Positions 19,883 to 28,947 of a DNA stretch of 64,000 nucleotides are shown piece by piece; positions within the stretch are counted from its first letter, which is position 1; each line of letters begins with the position of its first letter. The notes beneath the pieces were generated by a model. The model did not search any database and was not told where the DNA came from. It worked only from the letters and a program-made list of their open reading frames with translations. The DNA is taken from contig CACIKS010000003.1 of the NCBI GenBank assembly GCA_902587295.1, positions 1 through 64,000 of the forward strand, written 5' to 3'. Made by a program: the position numbers and the translations under genes. Source of the stretch: an uncultured Pelagibacteraceae bacterium (lineage in GTDB: Bacteria > Pseudomonadota > Alphaproteobacteria > Pelagibacterales > Pelagibacteraceae).

Positions 19883-21046
19883 ATGAAAAAACTCTTTACG
19901 ATAGTTTTATCTTATTTGCTTATAACATTTAACACATTTGTTTTTGCAAATGAAAATAATAACGCTCATCATCTAAAAATTGGGGTATTAGTGCCTTTGT
20001 CAGGCGAATTAAAAAGTTTGGGGGAGGAAATACTTTATGCAATTAATTTGGCATTATATGACATTAATGATCCGAAAATTAAAATTTTTCCTAAAGACTC
20101 TGGCTACGATAAAAAAAAAATAATTGAATCTTGCAACCAATTTAGAGATGAAAAAATTAATATTATTCTAAGCCTCGTGGATTCTAAATTTGTAAAAGAC
20201 CTATATAATTTTAAAGATCTAACATTTGTATCCCTTTCTAATATGGATTCTAATATTAGGGAAAATGTAATAATGACTGGTATAAATTTAGAGTCTCAGC
20301 TGCTAGCGATAAAGAAATTTATAAAAAAAGAAAAAAGAAAAAAAACAGTTATCTTATTTCCTAAAAATAAATACTCAAAACACGTTGAAAAAAATATTCA
20401 ATTAATTAATTTTACGAATACAAGGCTTTTTAAATATGATGAGGATCCTAAAATTTTAACAAGACAAATTGAAAAATTAACAAATTACAAACAGAGAAAA
20501 ATAAACTTAGACTCTAGAGTAAAGAAACTTGAGGGATCAGAAAATCCAAAAGATATAAGGGAATTAAATGAATTAAAACAAAAATATACTCTTGGGAAAG
20601 TTAATTTTGACTCAGTTGTAATTATTGATTTTGGAGATAATTTAAAAACGGTTCTTACATCTTTGGCTTATACTGATGTATCAGAAAAAGATATTCTAAT
20701 AATCTCAGGAAATCAATGGTTTGATAAAAGTATTTTAGAGGAAACATCAATCAAAAAATTTTATTTTCCTTCTATAAATTTAAAAAATTTTGAAAAATTT
20801 AATAATAGATTTCATAAAACTTACAAGAGTAAACCAAATGAAATCACAATTTTAGCTTACGATTCTGTTGGGTTAATTTACTATCTATGGAAAACAAAAG
20901 GAGAGATAGTATCTGTAAATAATTTTAATATAAAAACTGAAATTAAAGGGAAGATTGGTAATTTTAAAATATCTGAGAATAAAATTATACAAAAATTAAA
21001 TATTTATAAATTAGAGAATGGCAATTTTATTAAAAATAATTTTTAA
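19883..21046 (+). CDS. Penicillin-binding protein activator, LpoA-like
   Basis: The 387-residue product has an N-terminal signal peptide (KKLFTIVLSYLLITFNTFVFA, then NEN) and a periplasmic-binding-protein type I fold resembling branched-chain amino-acid receptors (KIGVLVPLSGELKSLGEE at about 30-47). Standing head-to-head with rsmI, it matches the LppC/LpoA family of penicillin-binding protein activators in alphaproteobacteria. No lipobox Cys is seen, so it is likely a soluble periplasmic form. A substrate-binding role cannot be excluded. It converges with rdgB with a 17-base overlap. Confidence 0.75.
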   Translation: MKKLFTIVLSYLLITFNTFVFANENNNAHHLKIGVLVPLSGELKSLGEEILYAINLALYDINDPKIKIFPKDSGYDKKKIIESCNQFRDEKINIILSLVDSKFVKDLYNFKDLTFVSLSNMDSNIRENVIMTGINLESQLLAIKKFIKKEKRKKTVILFPKNKYSKHVEKNIQLINFTNTRLFKYDEDPKILTRQIEKLTNYKQRKINLDSRVKKLEGSENPKDIRELNELKQKYTLGKVNFDSVVIIDFGDNLKTVLTSLAYTDVSEKDILIISGNQWFDKSILEETSIKKFYFPSINLKNFEKFNNRFHKTYKSKPNEITILAYDSVGLIYYLWKTKGEIVSVNNFNIKTEIKGKIGNFKISENKIIQKLNIYKLENGNFIKNNF

Positions 21047-21626
21047 TTCTTTTTTCTAATTTTTTATAAGCTATATATCTATGATCTATCAAAAGTTTTT
21101 CATTATAATTCATTTCGGCAAAAGTTTTTGAATAACCAATCGGGATAAAAATTGGATCATATCCAAATCCATTTGACCCTTTTTTTGATGATATATTTCC
21201 TTTAATAATTCCTACCTCAGAAATTTTATTTCCATTTGGCCATTGAATGGTAAGACTACAAACGAATTGTGCTTTTGTCTCCCCATTTATTTCGTTAACT
21301 TTCTTTAAAATTTCTGTCATTGCATTATCAAAATTACCAAATTTTTCTGCCCATCTTGCAGAAAAAATACCTGGCTGTTTATTTAAACAATCCACCTCTA
21401 GACCAGAGTCATCAGATAAAGTAATTAATTTAGATTTTTTACAAAAATATTCTGCTTTTATCTCCGAATTTTCTTTAAATGTTTTACCATTTTCAATTGG
21501 GCTATCAATGTTTAGCTTTTTAGGTGAAACTTTTTCCAAGGAATTTGGTAATAAATCGCTTATCTCTTTAAATTTACCATTATTATGAGTTCCAATTAGA
21601 ATTTTTTTAATTTTATCCATATGCAC
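21030..21626 (-). CDS. rdgB: dITP/XTP pyrophosphatase (RdgB/HAM1)
   Basis: The 198-residue product has the HAM1 family signatures ILIGTHNNGKFKEI at the N-terminus, LITLSDDSGLEVDCLNKQPGIFSARWA in the middle and SNGFGYDPIF later. It hydrolyses non-canonical purine triphosphates. Two in-frame ATGs (21626 and 21620) are possible starts; the second may be the real one. It is divergent from grpE with about 35-41 bases between them, a common neighbour relation in alphaproteobacteria, though hrcA is absent. Confidence 0.94.
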   Translation of the reverse strand: MHMDKIKKILIGTHNNGKFKEISDLLPNSLEKVSPKKLNIDSPIENGKTFKENSEIKAEYFCKKSKLITLSDDSGLEVDCLNKQPGIFSARWAEKFGNFDNAMTEILKKVNEINGETKAQFVCSLTIQWPNGNKISEVGIIKGNISSKKGSNGFGYDPIFIPIGYSKTFAEMNYNEKLLIDHRYIAYKKLEKRIKNYF

Positions 21627-21661
21627 CTAGAAATTATATATATTATAATTATATAACAAGT

Positions 21662-22228
21662 ATGACAAATATAAATGAAGAAAATAATCCTGATGAAATT
21701 AAGAAGAGTGATGAGAAAGAATTAACTCTTGAAGAAAAATTAAAAGAAACGGAAGATAAGCTTCTCAGATCTCTTGCTGAAATAGAAAATCAACGCAGTA
21801 GATTCGAGAAAGATATCAAAGAAGCAATAAATTTTGGTGGTTTTAACTTTGCTAAAGAAAATTTAGCAATATTAGACAATTTACAAAGAGCTCATACATC
21901 AATTAAAAACGATCCTGATCTAAAAGATAACAAGGATATAGATAAATTTCTTAAAAACATAGAGATTATTGAAAAAGATTTAGTATCAATTTTTAAAAAA
22001 AATAAAATCGAAAAAATTAATTCTATTAATAAAAAATTTGATCCAAATTTTCACCAGGCTATGACTGAAGTGGAAGATGACAGTACAAAACCAGGAACTA
22101 TCGTGCAAGAAATACAGGCAGGCTATATGTTTGGTGAAAGGTTGCTTAGACCAGCCTTGGTTGCTGTATCTAAAGAAATTACCAATAAAACCCCAAAAAA
22201 TCAGGATAAAAATAAAAAAAATCAGTAA
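21662..22228 (+). CDS. grpE: Nucleotide exchange factor GrpE
   Basis: The 188-residue product has an acidic N-terminus with a coiled coil (about 20-75), the GrpE core with ENLAILDNLQRAH, and the C-terminal beta-wing with VEDDSTKPGTIVQEIQAGYMFGERLLRPALVAVSK. It releases ADP from DnaK. It is followed by dnaK after 45 bases that contain a heat-shock promoter. No heat-shock promoter is visible before grpE itself; a TATAAT lies in the short gap before it. Confidence 0.94.
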   Translation: MTNINEENNPDEIKKSDEKELTLEEKLKETEDKLLRSLAEIENQRSRFEKDIKEAINFGGFNFAKENLAILDNLQRAHTSIKNDPDLKDNKDIDKFLKNIEIIEKDLVSIFKKNKIEKINSINKKFDPNFHQAMTEVEDDSTKPGTIVQEIQAGYMFGERLLRPALVAVSKEITNKTPKNQDKNKKNQ

Positions 22229-22235
22229 AAACGAC

Positions 22236-22265
22236 CTTGCAGAAATACAAATAAACCCCATATAT
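22236..22265 (+). promoter_or_regulatory. Sigma-32 (RpoH) type promoter before dnaK
   Basis: CTTGCAG at 22236-22242, a 13-base spacer, and CCCCATATAT at 22256-22265 match the sigma-32 consensus (CTTGAAA, 11-16 bases, CCCCATnT) closely. The dnaK ATG is at 22274, only about 9 bases after the -10 element. Transcription from here would therefore start at or within a few bases of the start codon, giving an almost leaderless dnaK mRNA. Confidence 0.75.
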
Positions 22266-22273
22266 AATTTATT

Positions 22274-24193
22274 ATGAGTAGAGTAATTGGAATAGATTTA
22301 GGAACTACAAATTCATGCGTTTCTGTAATGGAAGGTAAACAGGCCAAAGTTATTGAGAATGCTGAGGGTCAAAGAACAACACCATCTGTAGTTGCCTTTC
22401 TTGAAAAAGAAGAGAAGTTGGTTGGACAGCCTGCAAAAAGGCAAGCTGTAACCAATCCTAATAATACAATTTTTGCTGCCAAAAGACTTATAGGAAGAAC
22501 GTTTGATGATAAATCTGTAAAAAAAGATATTGAAAAAGTACCTTTTCAAATTGTGAAGTCAGACAAAAACGACGCATGGATTGAAGCAAGGGGCAAAAAA
22601 TATTCACCTTCACAAATATCTGCTTTTATTCTTCAAAAAATGAAAGAGACGGCTGAGAAGTACTTAGGACAACCAGTTACAAAAGCTGTAATAACAGTTC
22701 CAGCATATTTTAATGATGCACAAAGACAGGCAACAAAGGATGCAGGTAAAATAGCTGGTCTAGAAGTTTTAAGAATTATCAACGAACCTACTGCTGCATC
22801 TTTGGCATATGGTTTAGATAAAAAGGGAGGAAAAAAAATTGCAGTTTATGACCTTGGGGGAGGAACTTTTGATGTATCTATTTTAGAAATTGGAGATGGT
22901 GTCTTTGAGGTAAAATCTACAAATGGTGATACCTTTTTAGGAGGAGAAGATTTTGACGATACAATTGTGGATTATTTAGCCTCTGAATTCAAAAAAGATA
23001 GCGGAATTGACCTTAAAACTGATAAATTGGCATTGCAAAGATTAAAAGAAGCTGCTGAAAAAGCAAAAATAGAATTATCATCAGCTACTCAAACCGAAAT
23101 TAATCTTCCTTTTATTACTGCTGACAAAACAGGTCCAAAACATATTAATTTAAAATTTACTAGAGCTAAATTGGAAGCTCTTGTTGAAGGTTTGGTTGAA
23201 AGAACTTTAGAACCTTGCAAAATAGCTTTGAAAGATTCTGGTTTCTCAGCAGCTGAAATTAACGAAGTTGTTCTGGTTGGTGGAATGACTAGAATGCCAA
23301 AAATTGTTGAGACTGTTAAAAACTTTTTTGGAAAAGATCCAAACAAAAGTGTAAACCCAGATGAAGTAGTTGCAATGGGAGCTGCTATTCAAGCTGGTGT
23401 ACTACAAGGAGATGTAAAAGATGTATTACTTTTAGATGTTACTCCTTTGTCACTTGGTATTGAAACTCTTGGTGGAGTTTCAACTAAATTAATCGATAAG
23501 AATACAACTATACCAACAAAAAAAAGCCAAGTTTTCTCAACTGCTGAAGATAATCAACCTGCAGTATCAATAAGGGTTCTTCAAGGAGAAAGAGAAATGG
23601 CATCTGATAATAAAATTTTAGGGAATTTTGAACTTGTAGGAATCGCACCTGCGCCAAGGGGGGTTCCTCAAATTGAAGTAACTTTTGACATAGACGCGAA
23701 TGGTATTGTCAATGTATCTGCAAAAGATAAGGGTACTGGTAAAGAACAGAAAATACAAATTCAAGCGTCTGGGGGATTATCAGATGAGGAAATAAACAAA
23801 ATGGTTAAAGATGCTGAAGCTAATAAAGAAACGGATAAGAAAAAAAGAGAGTCTGTTGATGCTAGAAATCAAGCTGACACTATGATTCATACTACTGAAA
23901 AAAATCTTAAAGAACACGGCTCCAAAGTTAGTGAAACTGAAAAAAAAGCGATAGAAACTGCAGTTTCAGATCTGAAAAATGCATTGAAAGGAACCGATAC
24001 AGAAGAAGTAAAGAAAAAAACTCAGGCTTTAATACAGGCATCTATGAAACTAGGAGAAGCTGTATATAAAAGTCAGCAAAAAACTGATGATAAAACCTCA
24101 AATAGTAAAGATTCTAAAAACACAAAAGATAAAGATAATGTCGTTGATGCAGAGGTAGTAGACGCAAAAGAAGATAAAGAAAAAAGAGCCTAA
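22274..24193 (+). CDS. dnaK: Molecular chaperone DnaK (Hsp70)
   Basis: The 639-residue protein has all Hsp70 signatures: [14 protein letters not shown] at the N-terminus, [16 protein letters not shown] near 195, and [14 protein letters not shown] near 335, then the substrate-binding domain and a charged C-terminal tail. It folds and protects proteins together with DnaJ and GrpE, which flank it. It has its own heat-shock promoter immediately upstream. Confidence 0.98.
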   Translation: MSRVIGIDLGTTNSCVSVMEGKQAKVIENAEGQRTTPSVVAFLEKEEKLVGQPAKRQAVTNPNNTIFAAKRLIGRTFDDKSVKKDIEKVPFQIVKSDKNDAWIEARGKKYSPSQISAFILQKMKETAEKYLGQPVTKAVITVPAYFNDAQRQATKDAGKIAGLEVLRIINEPTAASLAYGLDKKGGKKIAVYDLGGGTFDVSILEIGDGVFEVKSTNGDTFLGGEDFDDTIVDYLASEFKKDSGIDLKTDKLALQRLKEAAEKAKIELSSATQTEINLPFITADKTGPKHINLKFTRAKLEALVEGLVERTLEPCKIALKDSGFSAAEINEVVLVGGMTRMPKIVETVKNFFGKDPNKSVNPDEVVAMGAAIQAGVLQGDVKDVLLLDVTPLSLGIETLGGVSTKLIDKNTTIPTKKSQVFSTAEDNQPAVSIRVLQGEREMASDNKILGNFELVGIAPAPRGVPQIEVTFDIDANGIVNVSAKDKGTGKEQKIQIQASGGLSDEEINKMVKDAEANKETDKKKRESVDARNQADTMIHTTEKNLKEHGSKVSETEKKAIETAVSDLKNALKGTDTEEVKKKTQALIQASMKLGEAVYKSQQKTDDKTSNSKDSKNTKDKDNVVDAEVVDAKEDKEKRA

Positions 24194-24221
24194 GACAAAT
24201 TGATTAGGAGCATAGCTTCTT

Positions 24222-25361
24222 ATGGCAAAAAGAGATTATTATGATGTCTTGGGCATAGACAGATCAGCTAAAAAAGAAGAGATCAAAAAATCCTATAGAA
24301 AACTAGCACTTAAATATCATCCAGATAAAAATAAAGGCAATAAAGAGTCGGAAGAAAAATTTAAAGAGGCAAGCGAAGCTTATCACGTACTCTCTGATGA
24401 TAAAAGAAAAGCCAATTATGATCAATTTGGGCACGCAGCTTTTCAGGGAGCAGGTGGCCAAGGTGGATTTGGAAACTTTGATTTTTCTTCTTCCTTTTCA
24501 GATATATTTGAAGACGTATTCGGGGATTTGGGGGATTTTGGTTTTTCTACAACTGGAAGATCCAGAAGGAGTAGATCAAATAATAGGGGTAGTGATTTAA
24601 GATATGATATTTCAATAGATCTAAATGACGCTTTTACCGGAACTGAAAAAAAAATAAATTATACTACATATAAAAAGTGTAAAACATGTACAGGCAGCGG
24701 CGCTAAACCTGGCTCTAAAGCATCTGCTTGTAAAAGCTGTAATGGACAGGGCAGAGTTAGATCAAACCAAGGATTTTTTACCATACAGCAGACATGCCCC
24801 CAGTGCGGAGGTGAAGGTGAGGAAATTAGCAATCCCTGTACTATTTGTAGTGGAATAGGAAAAGTTCAATCAAACGAAACAATATCTATAAAAATACCTA
24901 AAGGAGTGGATGACGGGACAAGAATCAGATTGGCAGGAAAAGGTGAGGCAGGAACTAAGGGTGGAATTAACGGAGATCTTTATTTGTTTGTTTCAGTAGA
25001 ATCTCACAATCTTTTTAAGAGATCAGAGGAAAATCTATATTACGAACTTCCAATTTCTATTACAGATGCTGCTTTAGGAACAACAGTTGAAGTACCTTCA
25101 ATTGATGGTGGAAAAACAAAAATTAAAATTCCATCTGGAACCCAAAGTGGAAAACAGTTAAGACTTAAAGGAAAAGGAATGCCTATTTTAAGAAGGAATT
25201 TATCAGGTGATTTATATATAAGAATTATAACTGAAGTGCCAACATATTTAACAAAAAGACAGAAAGAATTACTCTCTGAATTTAAAAATTTAGAAGACTC
25301 AAAATCAAACCCTTTAATTAAAAGTTTTTTTGAAAAAGCTAAAAAATTTTGGAAAAATTAA
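24222..25361 (+). CDS. dnaJ: Co-chaperone DnaJ
   Basis: The 379-residue product has a J domain with HPD at 33-35, a Gly/Phe-rich linker (about 75-110), four zinc-finger repeats ([32 protein letters not shown]), and C-terminal substrate-binding domains. It delivers clients to DnaK and stimulates its ATPase. An AGGAG lies about 14 bases before the ATG. The stop is directly followed by the dapB ATG. Confidence 0.97.
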   Translation: MAKRDYYDVLGIDRSAKKEEIKKSYRKLALKYHPDKNKGNKESEEKFKEASEAYHVLSDDKRKANYDQFGHAAFQGAGGQGGFGNFDFSSSFSDIFEDVFGDLGDFGFSTTGRSRRSRSNNRGSDLRYDISIDLNDAFTGTEKKINYTTYKKCKTCTGSGAKPGSKASACKSCNGQGRVRSNQGFFTIQQTCPQCGGEGEEISNPCTICSGIGKVQSNETISIKIPKGVDDGTRIRLAGKGEAGTKGGINGDLYLFVSVESHNLFKRSEENLYYELPISITDAALGTTVEVPSIDGGKTKIKIPSGTQSGKQLRLKGKGMPILRRNLSGDLYIRIITEVPTYLTKRQKELLSEFKNLEDSKSNPLIKSFFEKAKKFWKN

Positions 25362-26138
25362 ATGAAAAAAATTAATTTAACTATAACTGGTTGTCTTGGA
25401 AGAATGGGACAGCAGCTTATTAAATCATCTAAGAAAAATAAAAATTTTAAAATTATTTCTGTTACAGAAAGTAAAATATTAAGTAAGAAAATATTAGGTT
25501 TTAAAACACAACTTAATTCAATTGCTGCATTTAAAAATACAGACATTATAATAGATTTTACGACTCCAAAATGTACTTTGGAAGTTCTTAAAATTGCATC
25601 AAAATTAAAAAAAAAGGTAATTATTGGAACCACTGGATTTTCTAGAAACGAAGAAAAATTAATAAAAAGATATTCAAAAAAGATACCTATACTTAAAGCG
25701 GGAAATATGAGTATAGGTGTAAATTTAATTGTTTATTTAACTGAAATTGCATCAAGATCCCTTAGTAGTAATTTTTTAAGCAAAATTTACGAAGTTCACC
25801 ACAAGAAAAAGAAGGATCATCCTTCCGGAACAGCGCTTATGTTAGGAAGGGGTATAGCTTTAGGAAAAAATGAAAATTTAAATAGATTGATGGGATCTAA
25901 ATTTCTTAACAAAAGGTCTTTTCCTTTTGGAAAAAAAATCAATTTTAACTCTTTAAGAAAAGGAAAAATAATTGGCGAGCATGAAGTAAAATTTTCCAGT
26001 GGAAAAGAAATAGTAACCATAAATCATGAAGCTTTTGATAGAAGTTTATACTCTGAAGGTGCTTTGACTGCTTCAAAATGGTTAATAAATAAAAAACCTG
26101 GTTTATACTCAATGCGAAATGTTTTAAATTTTAAATAA
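25362..26138 (+). CDS. dapB: 4-hydroxy-tetrahydrodipicolinate reductase
   Basis: The 258-residue product shows TGCLGRMGQ (nucleotide-binding) near residue 7, IGTTGFS near 88, and YEVHHKKKKDHPSGTA near 145, the DapB catalytic His/Lys segment. It acts in diaminopimelate and lysine synthesis, feeding peptidoglycan. It directly abuts dnaJ; this chaperone-dapB-nth order is shared with several alphaproteobacteria and implies co-transcription. Confidence 0.95.
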   Translation: MKKINLTITGCLGRMGQQLIKSSKKNKNFKIISVTESKILSKKILGFKTQLNSIAAFKNTDIIIDFTTPKCTLEVLKIASKLKKKVIIGTTGFSRNEEKLIKRYSKKIPILKAGNMSIGVNLIVYLTEIASRSLSSNFLSKIYEVHHKKKKDHPSGTALMLGRGIALGKNENLNRLMGSKFLNKRSFPFGKKINFNSLRKGKIIGEHEVKFSSGKEIVTINHEAFDRSLYSEGALTASKWLINKKPGLYSMRNVLNFK

Positions 26139-26147
26139 TTTAAAACA

Positions 26148-26798
26148 ATGAAATCTAAAAGAGCAAAAATAATACTTAAAATTTTAAATAAAATTTATCC
26201 AAAAACTCCGATACCATTACAACATAAAAATACTTTTACCTTATTGTTATCCGTTGCATTATCAGCGCAGACTACGGATGTTAATGTAAATAATGTTACA
26301 AAAAATATATATTCAAAATATTATAAACCAGAACATTTTGTTAAATTGGGAAGAAAAAAAATAGAAAGATTGATTAAAAGAATTGGACTTTTTAGAAACA
26401 AGGCAAAAAGTGTATTCTTATTATCTAAACAACTAATTAAGAGACATAATGGAAAAGTTCCAAAAAACTTTAAGGACCTAGAGAATCTTCATGGGGTCGG
26501 ACATAAAACTGCCAGTGTAATTATGTCACAAAAATTTGGTATTCCAGCATTTCCTGTTGATACTCATATTCATCGTTTAGCACAAAGATGGGGCCTCAGT
26601 AATGGAAAAAACGTTATTCAGACAGAAAAGGATTTAAAAAAAATTTTTCCAAAGAAAAGTTGGAACAAGCTTCATCTTCAAATAATTTATTATGGAAGAG
26701 AATATTGCAAAGCAAGAGAGTGTTATGGACTGACTTGTAAAATTTGTACTACTTGTTATCCTTTGCGAAAAAGACCGATAAAAACAAAGAAAGCCTAG
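26148..26798 (+). CDS. nth: Endonuclease III (Nth)
   Basis: The 216-residue protein has the HhH-GPD fold with LENLHGVGHKTASVI (helix-hairpin-helix and catalytic Lys) and FPVDTHIHRLAQRWG (catalytic Asp). It removes oxidised pyrimidines in base-excision repair. The C-terminal Fe-S cysteines are oddly spaced: CKARECYGLTCKICTTC gives gaps of 4, 4, 2 and 2 rather than the usual C-x6-C-x2-C-x5-C. A 4Fe-4S cluster is still possible from these five cysteines. Confidence 0.93.
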   Translation: MKSKRAKIILKILNKIYPKTPIPLQHKNTFTLLLSVALSAQTTDVNVNNVTKNIYSKYYKPEHFVKLGRKKIERLIKRIGLFRNKAKSVFLLSKQLIKRHNGKVPKNFKDLENLHGVGHKTASVIMSQKFGIPAFPVDTHIHRLAQRWGLSNGKNVIQTEKDLKKIFPKKSWNKLHLQIIYYGREYCKARECYGLTCKICTTCYPLRKRPIKTKKA

Positions 26799-26799
26799 T

Positions 26800-27729
26800 A
26801 TGAAAATTTTAGGAATTGGAAATGCAATCGTTGATGTTATCTGCGAAGTTGATGAAATTTTTTTAAATAAAAATAATCTTAAAAAAAGCACTATGAAATT
26901 GGTCGATGAAAATGAATTTAAAAAACTCCTATCTAAATTAAATATTAAAGAAACAATTTCTGGAGGATCAATCGCCAATTCTGTTGTTGGCCTTTCTCAA
27001 TTGGGAAATGATGTTGGTTTTATAGGAAAAATCAATGATGATGATCTTGGAAAGAAATACGAACAAGGTTTAAGAAAAGAAAATGTAAAATATTTCTACT
27101 CTAAAAAAAAAGAGAGTTATCCTACTGGAACTTGCTTAGTCCTCATAACTCCAGACTCTGAGAGAACAATGTGTACTTATTTAGGAATAGCCGGAAAAAT
27201 AAATGAAGGTGATATTGATGTTAGTGCCGTCAAAAATAGTGAAATAACATTTTTAGAAGGTTACCTTTGGGACGCAGGCGAACCTAAAAAAGCTTTCGAA
27301 AAAGCAATCATTAACTCCGATAAAGTTGCTATGTCTTTATCTGACCAATTTTGTGTTGATCGACATAAGACAGATTTTTTAGAATTAGTTAAAAATAAAT
27401 TGGATATAACTTTTGCAAATGAACAAGAGATTTTTTCTTTGATTGGAGCAAAAAGTTTTAAAGATGTGATTGATTTTGGAAAAAATTTAGCAAAAATTAT
27501 GGTTATTACAAGGGGGGAAAAAGGAAGTGTTGTGATTGATAAAAATAATTTATTCGAATGTGATTCACAAAAAAATTTAAAAATCAAAGATTTAACAGGT
27601 GCGGGAGATCTTTTTGCTGCAGGATTTTTGCACGGATATTTGAACGGTTTAGACTTGCAAAAATGTTTAATAAAAGGAACTGAAATGTCATCAAAAATAA
27701 TACAAAAAATTGGAGCTAGACTTTCTTAA
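26800..27729 (+). CDS. PfkB-family carbohydrate/nucleoside kinase (adenosine-kinase-like)
   Basis: The 309-residue product contains both PfkB signatures: GGSIANSVVGLSQLG near residue 53 and DLTGAGDLFAAGFLHGYLNG near 265, with the catalytic Asp in GAGD. Alphaproteobacterial homologues of this size are often annotated as adenosine kinase or sugar kinase; the substrate cannot be fixed from sequence. It starts one base after nth. Its 3' end overlaps the convergent small arfA gene by 14 bases. Confidence 0.85.
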   Translation: MKILGIGNAIVDVICEVDEIFLNKNNLKKSTMKLVDENEFKKLLSKLNIKETISGGSIANSVVGLSQLGNDVGFIGKINDDDLGKKYEQGLRKENVKYFYSKKKESYPTGTCLVLITPDSERTMCTYLGIAGKINEGDIDVSAVKNSEITFLEGYLWDAGEPKKAFEKAIINSDKVAMSLSDQFCVDRHKTDFLELVKNKLDITFANEQEIFSLIGAKSFKDVIDFGKNLAKIMVITRGEKGSVVIDKNNLFECDSQKNLKIKDLTGAGDLFAAGFLHGYLNGLDLQKCLIKGTEMSSKIIQKIGARLS

Positions 27730-27832
27730 ATTTTTTTCTATTGTAACTTCCCTTGCCTTTCTTGGGTTTAACAATTCTTTTACTGTATTTTTTAGAAAAT
27801 AAATCTTTTGCAATAGCATTTCTTTTTTTCAC
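27716..27832 (-). CDS. arfA: Alternative ribosome-rescue factor A (38 residues)
   Basis: A small gene starting with GTG at 27830-27832 encodes KKRNAIAKDLFSKKYSKR followed by IVKPKKGKGSYNRKKFKKV. The NAIA start segment and the KKGKGSY-N-RK core align with E. coli ArfA (DNAIEALL...VEKNKKGKGSYMRK). ArfA brings RF2 to ribosomes stalled on mRNA without a stop codon; the basic KGKGSY region sits in the empty mRNA channel. The GTG overlaps the TGA stop of the upstream regulator (GTGA), so it is translationally coupled. E. coli ArfA has 72 codons; here only the functional core remains, with an ordinary TAG stop and no visible hairpin in the gene. Confidence 0.8.
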   Translation of the reverse strand: MKKRNAIAKDLFSKKYSKRIVKPKKGKGSYNRKKFKKV

Positions 27833-28461
27833 AGAGAATACCCTTCTGAGGTATTTTTTATAAAATTATTGTCTCCAAAATTATCTTTTATTTTCTGTCT
27901 CAATCTGTAGATATGCGTTTCTACAGTATGTGTGTCAGTATCTGAAGAATAAGACCAAATATTTTTTAGAATATAATTTTTACTTAAAGGTTTTTGAAAA
28001 GAATTTAGTGCATCAATAAAATTAATTTCTTTTTCAGTTATTTTAAGGACTTTATTATTTTTTTTTAACAATCTCTCATTTTTATCTAAAATATATTCTT
28101 TTATCTTAATTAAGGAATTTTTATTAAATTCATATCTTTTGCATAATTCAATTACCTCCTGATTAAATTGAGAAATATTTAATGGAAACTTAAAAATTTT
28201 TTCAAATTGATTTTTTGTATTTTTTTTTTGATTTTGTTTCTGAATAAAAATCTTTGGAATATCTATGTTATTTAAGGGTAATTTTTTTTCTAGATCGGTT
28301 TCAATTATAATCGCATTGTATTTATTTTCTGTTAATTTTTTAAAATCGTTGTTTATATAGTGTAGTGTAAATGAAAAAAAGGATTTTATTTCTTCAATAG
28401 ACTTGGTAAAATTTTCGCTTGAGATTAAAGCAATGTTAACGTTATATTTTTGTTTATGCAT
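27829..28461 (-). CDS. Winged-helix transcriptional regulator with degenerate receiver-like N-terminus
   Basis: The 210-residue product has a C-terminal OmpR/PhoB-type DNA-binding domain (about 135-210; TDTHTVETHIYRLRQKI and NTSEGYSL are the recognition helix and wing). The N-terminal 120 residues resemble a response-regulator receiver in size and predicted strand pattern, but at the phosphorylation site the sequence is YNAIIIETD, with no clear acceptor Asp at the end of the third strand. No histidine kinase is nearby. It may act without phosphorylation. Its ATG overlaps the start codon of the divergent L,D-transpeptidase gene; its stop is coupled to arfA. Confidence 0.75.
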   Translation of the reverse strand: MHKQKYNVNIALISSENFTKSIEEIKSFFSFTLHYINNDFKKLTENKYNAIIIETDLEKKLPLNNIDIPKIFIQKQNQKKNTKNQFEKIFKFPLNISQFNQEVIELCKRYEFNKNSLIKIKEYILDKNERLLKKNNKVLKITEKEINFIDALNSFQKPLSKNYILKNIWSYSSDTDTHTVETHIYRLRQKIKDNFGDNNFIKNTSEGYSL

Positions 28462-28947
28462 ATACTTTTAAAAAATAAGATTCTTTACTTTTATAACTAT
28501 AAGATTAAATGCTCAATAGGAAAAAGAGGGTTAACAGAAAAAAAAAGAGAGGGCGACTTAAAAACTCCTAGAGGCAGTTTTAAATTTAAGTTTTTGCTCT
28601 TTAGAAAAGATAGAATCAAGAAATTTAATTGTAAGTTAAAAAAGAGAGAAATATTGAAAAATATGGGCTGGTGTGATGATCCAAGGTCAAAAAAATACAA
28701 TACTTTAATTACATTTCCATTCAAGAATGGTGCTGAACATTTATATTTAAAAAAAAATATTTATGATCTTGTTTTAGTAATTAATTATAACACAAATCCA
28801 GTTTTTAAAAATAAAGGAAGTGCCATTTTTCTTCACCTTACGAACAAAAATTTTTCTCCCACAAAAGGCTGCATAGCAATTTCGAAGAAATATTTTTTAA
28901 GAATTTTACCTTTAATTAATGAAAAAACGAAATTATTAATTGTTTAA
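28456..28947 (+). CDS. L,D-transpeptidase (YkuD) family protein
   Basis: Starting at the ATG at 28456 gives 163 residues. The N-terminus continues as KCSIGKRGL and KREGDLKTPRGSFKF, then the catalytic segment HLTNKNFSPTKGCIAIS, in which the His and the Cys of KGCIAI are the expected active site. YkuD enzymes form 3-3 cross-links or attach proteins to peptidoglycan. No signal peptide is visible, as in a known short alphaproteobacterial subfamily, so export is unclear. A TTG at 28450 would add two residues. The start overlaps the regulator start by 6 bases; the end overlaps the yggS stop by 4. Confidence 0.82.
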   Translation: MHILLKNKILYFYNYKIKCSIGKRGLTEKKREGDLKTPRGSFKFKFLLFRKDRIKKFNCKLKKREILKNMGWCDDPRSKKYNTLITFPFKNGAEHLYLKKNIYDLVLVINYNTNPVFKNKGSAIFLHLTNKNFSPTKGCIAISKKYFLRILPLINEKTKLLIV

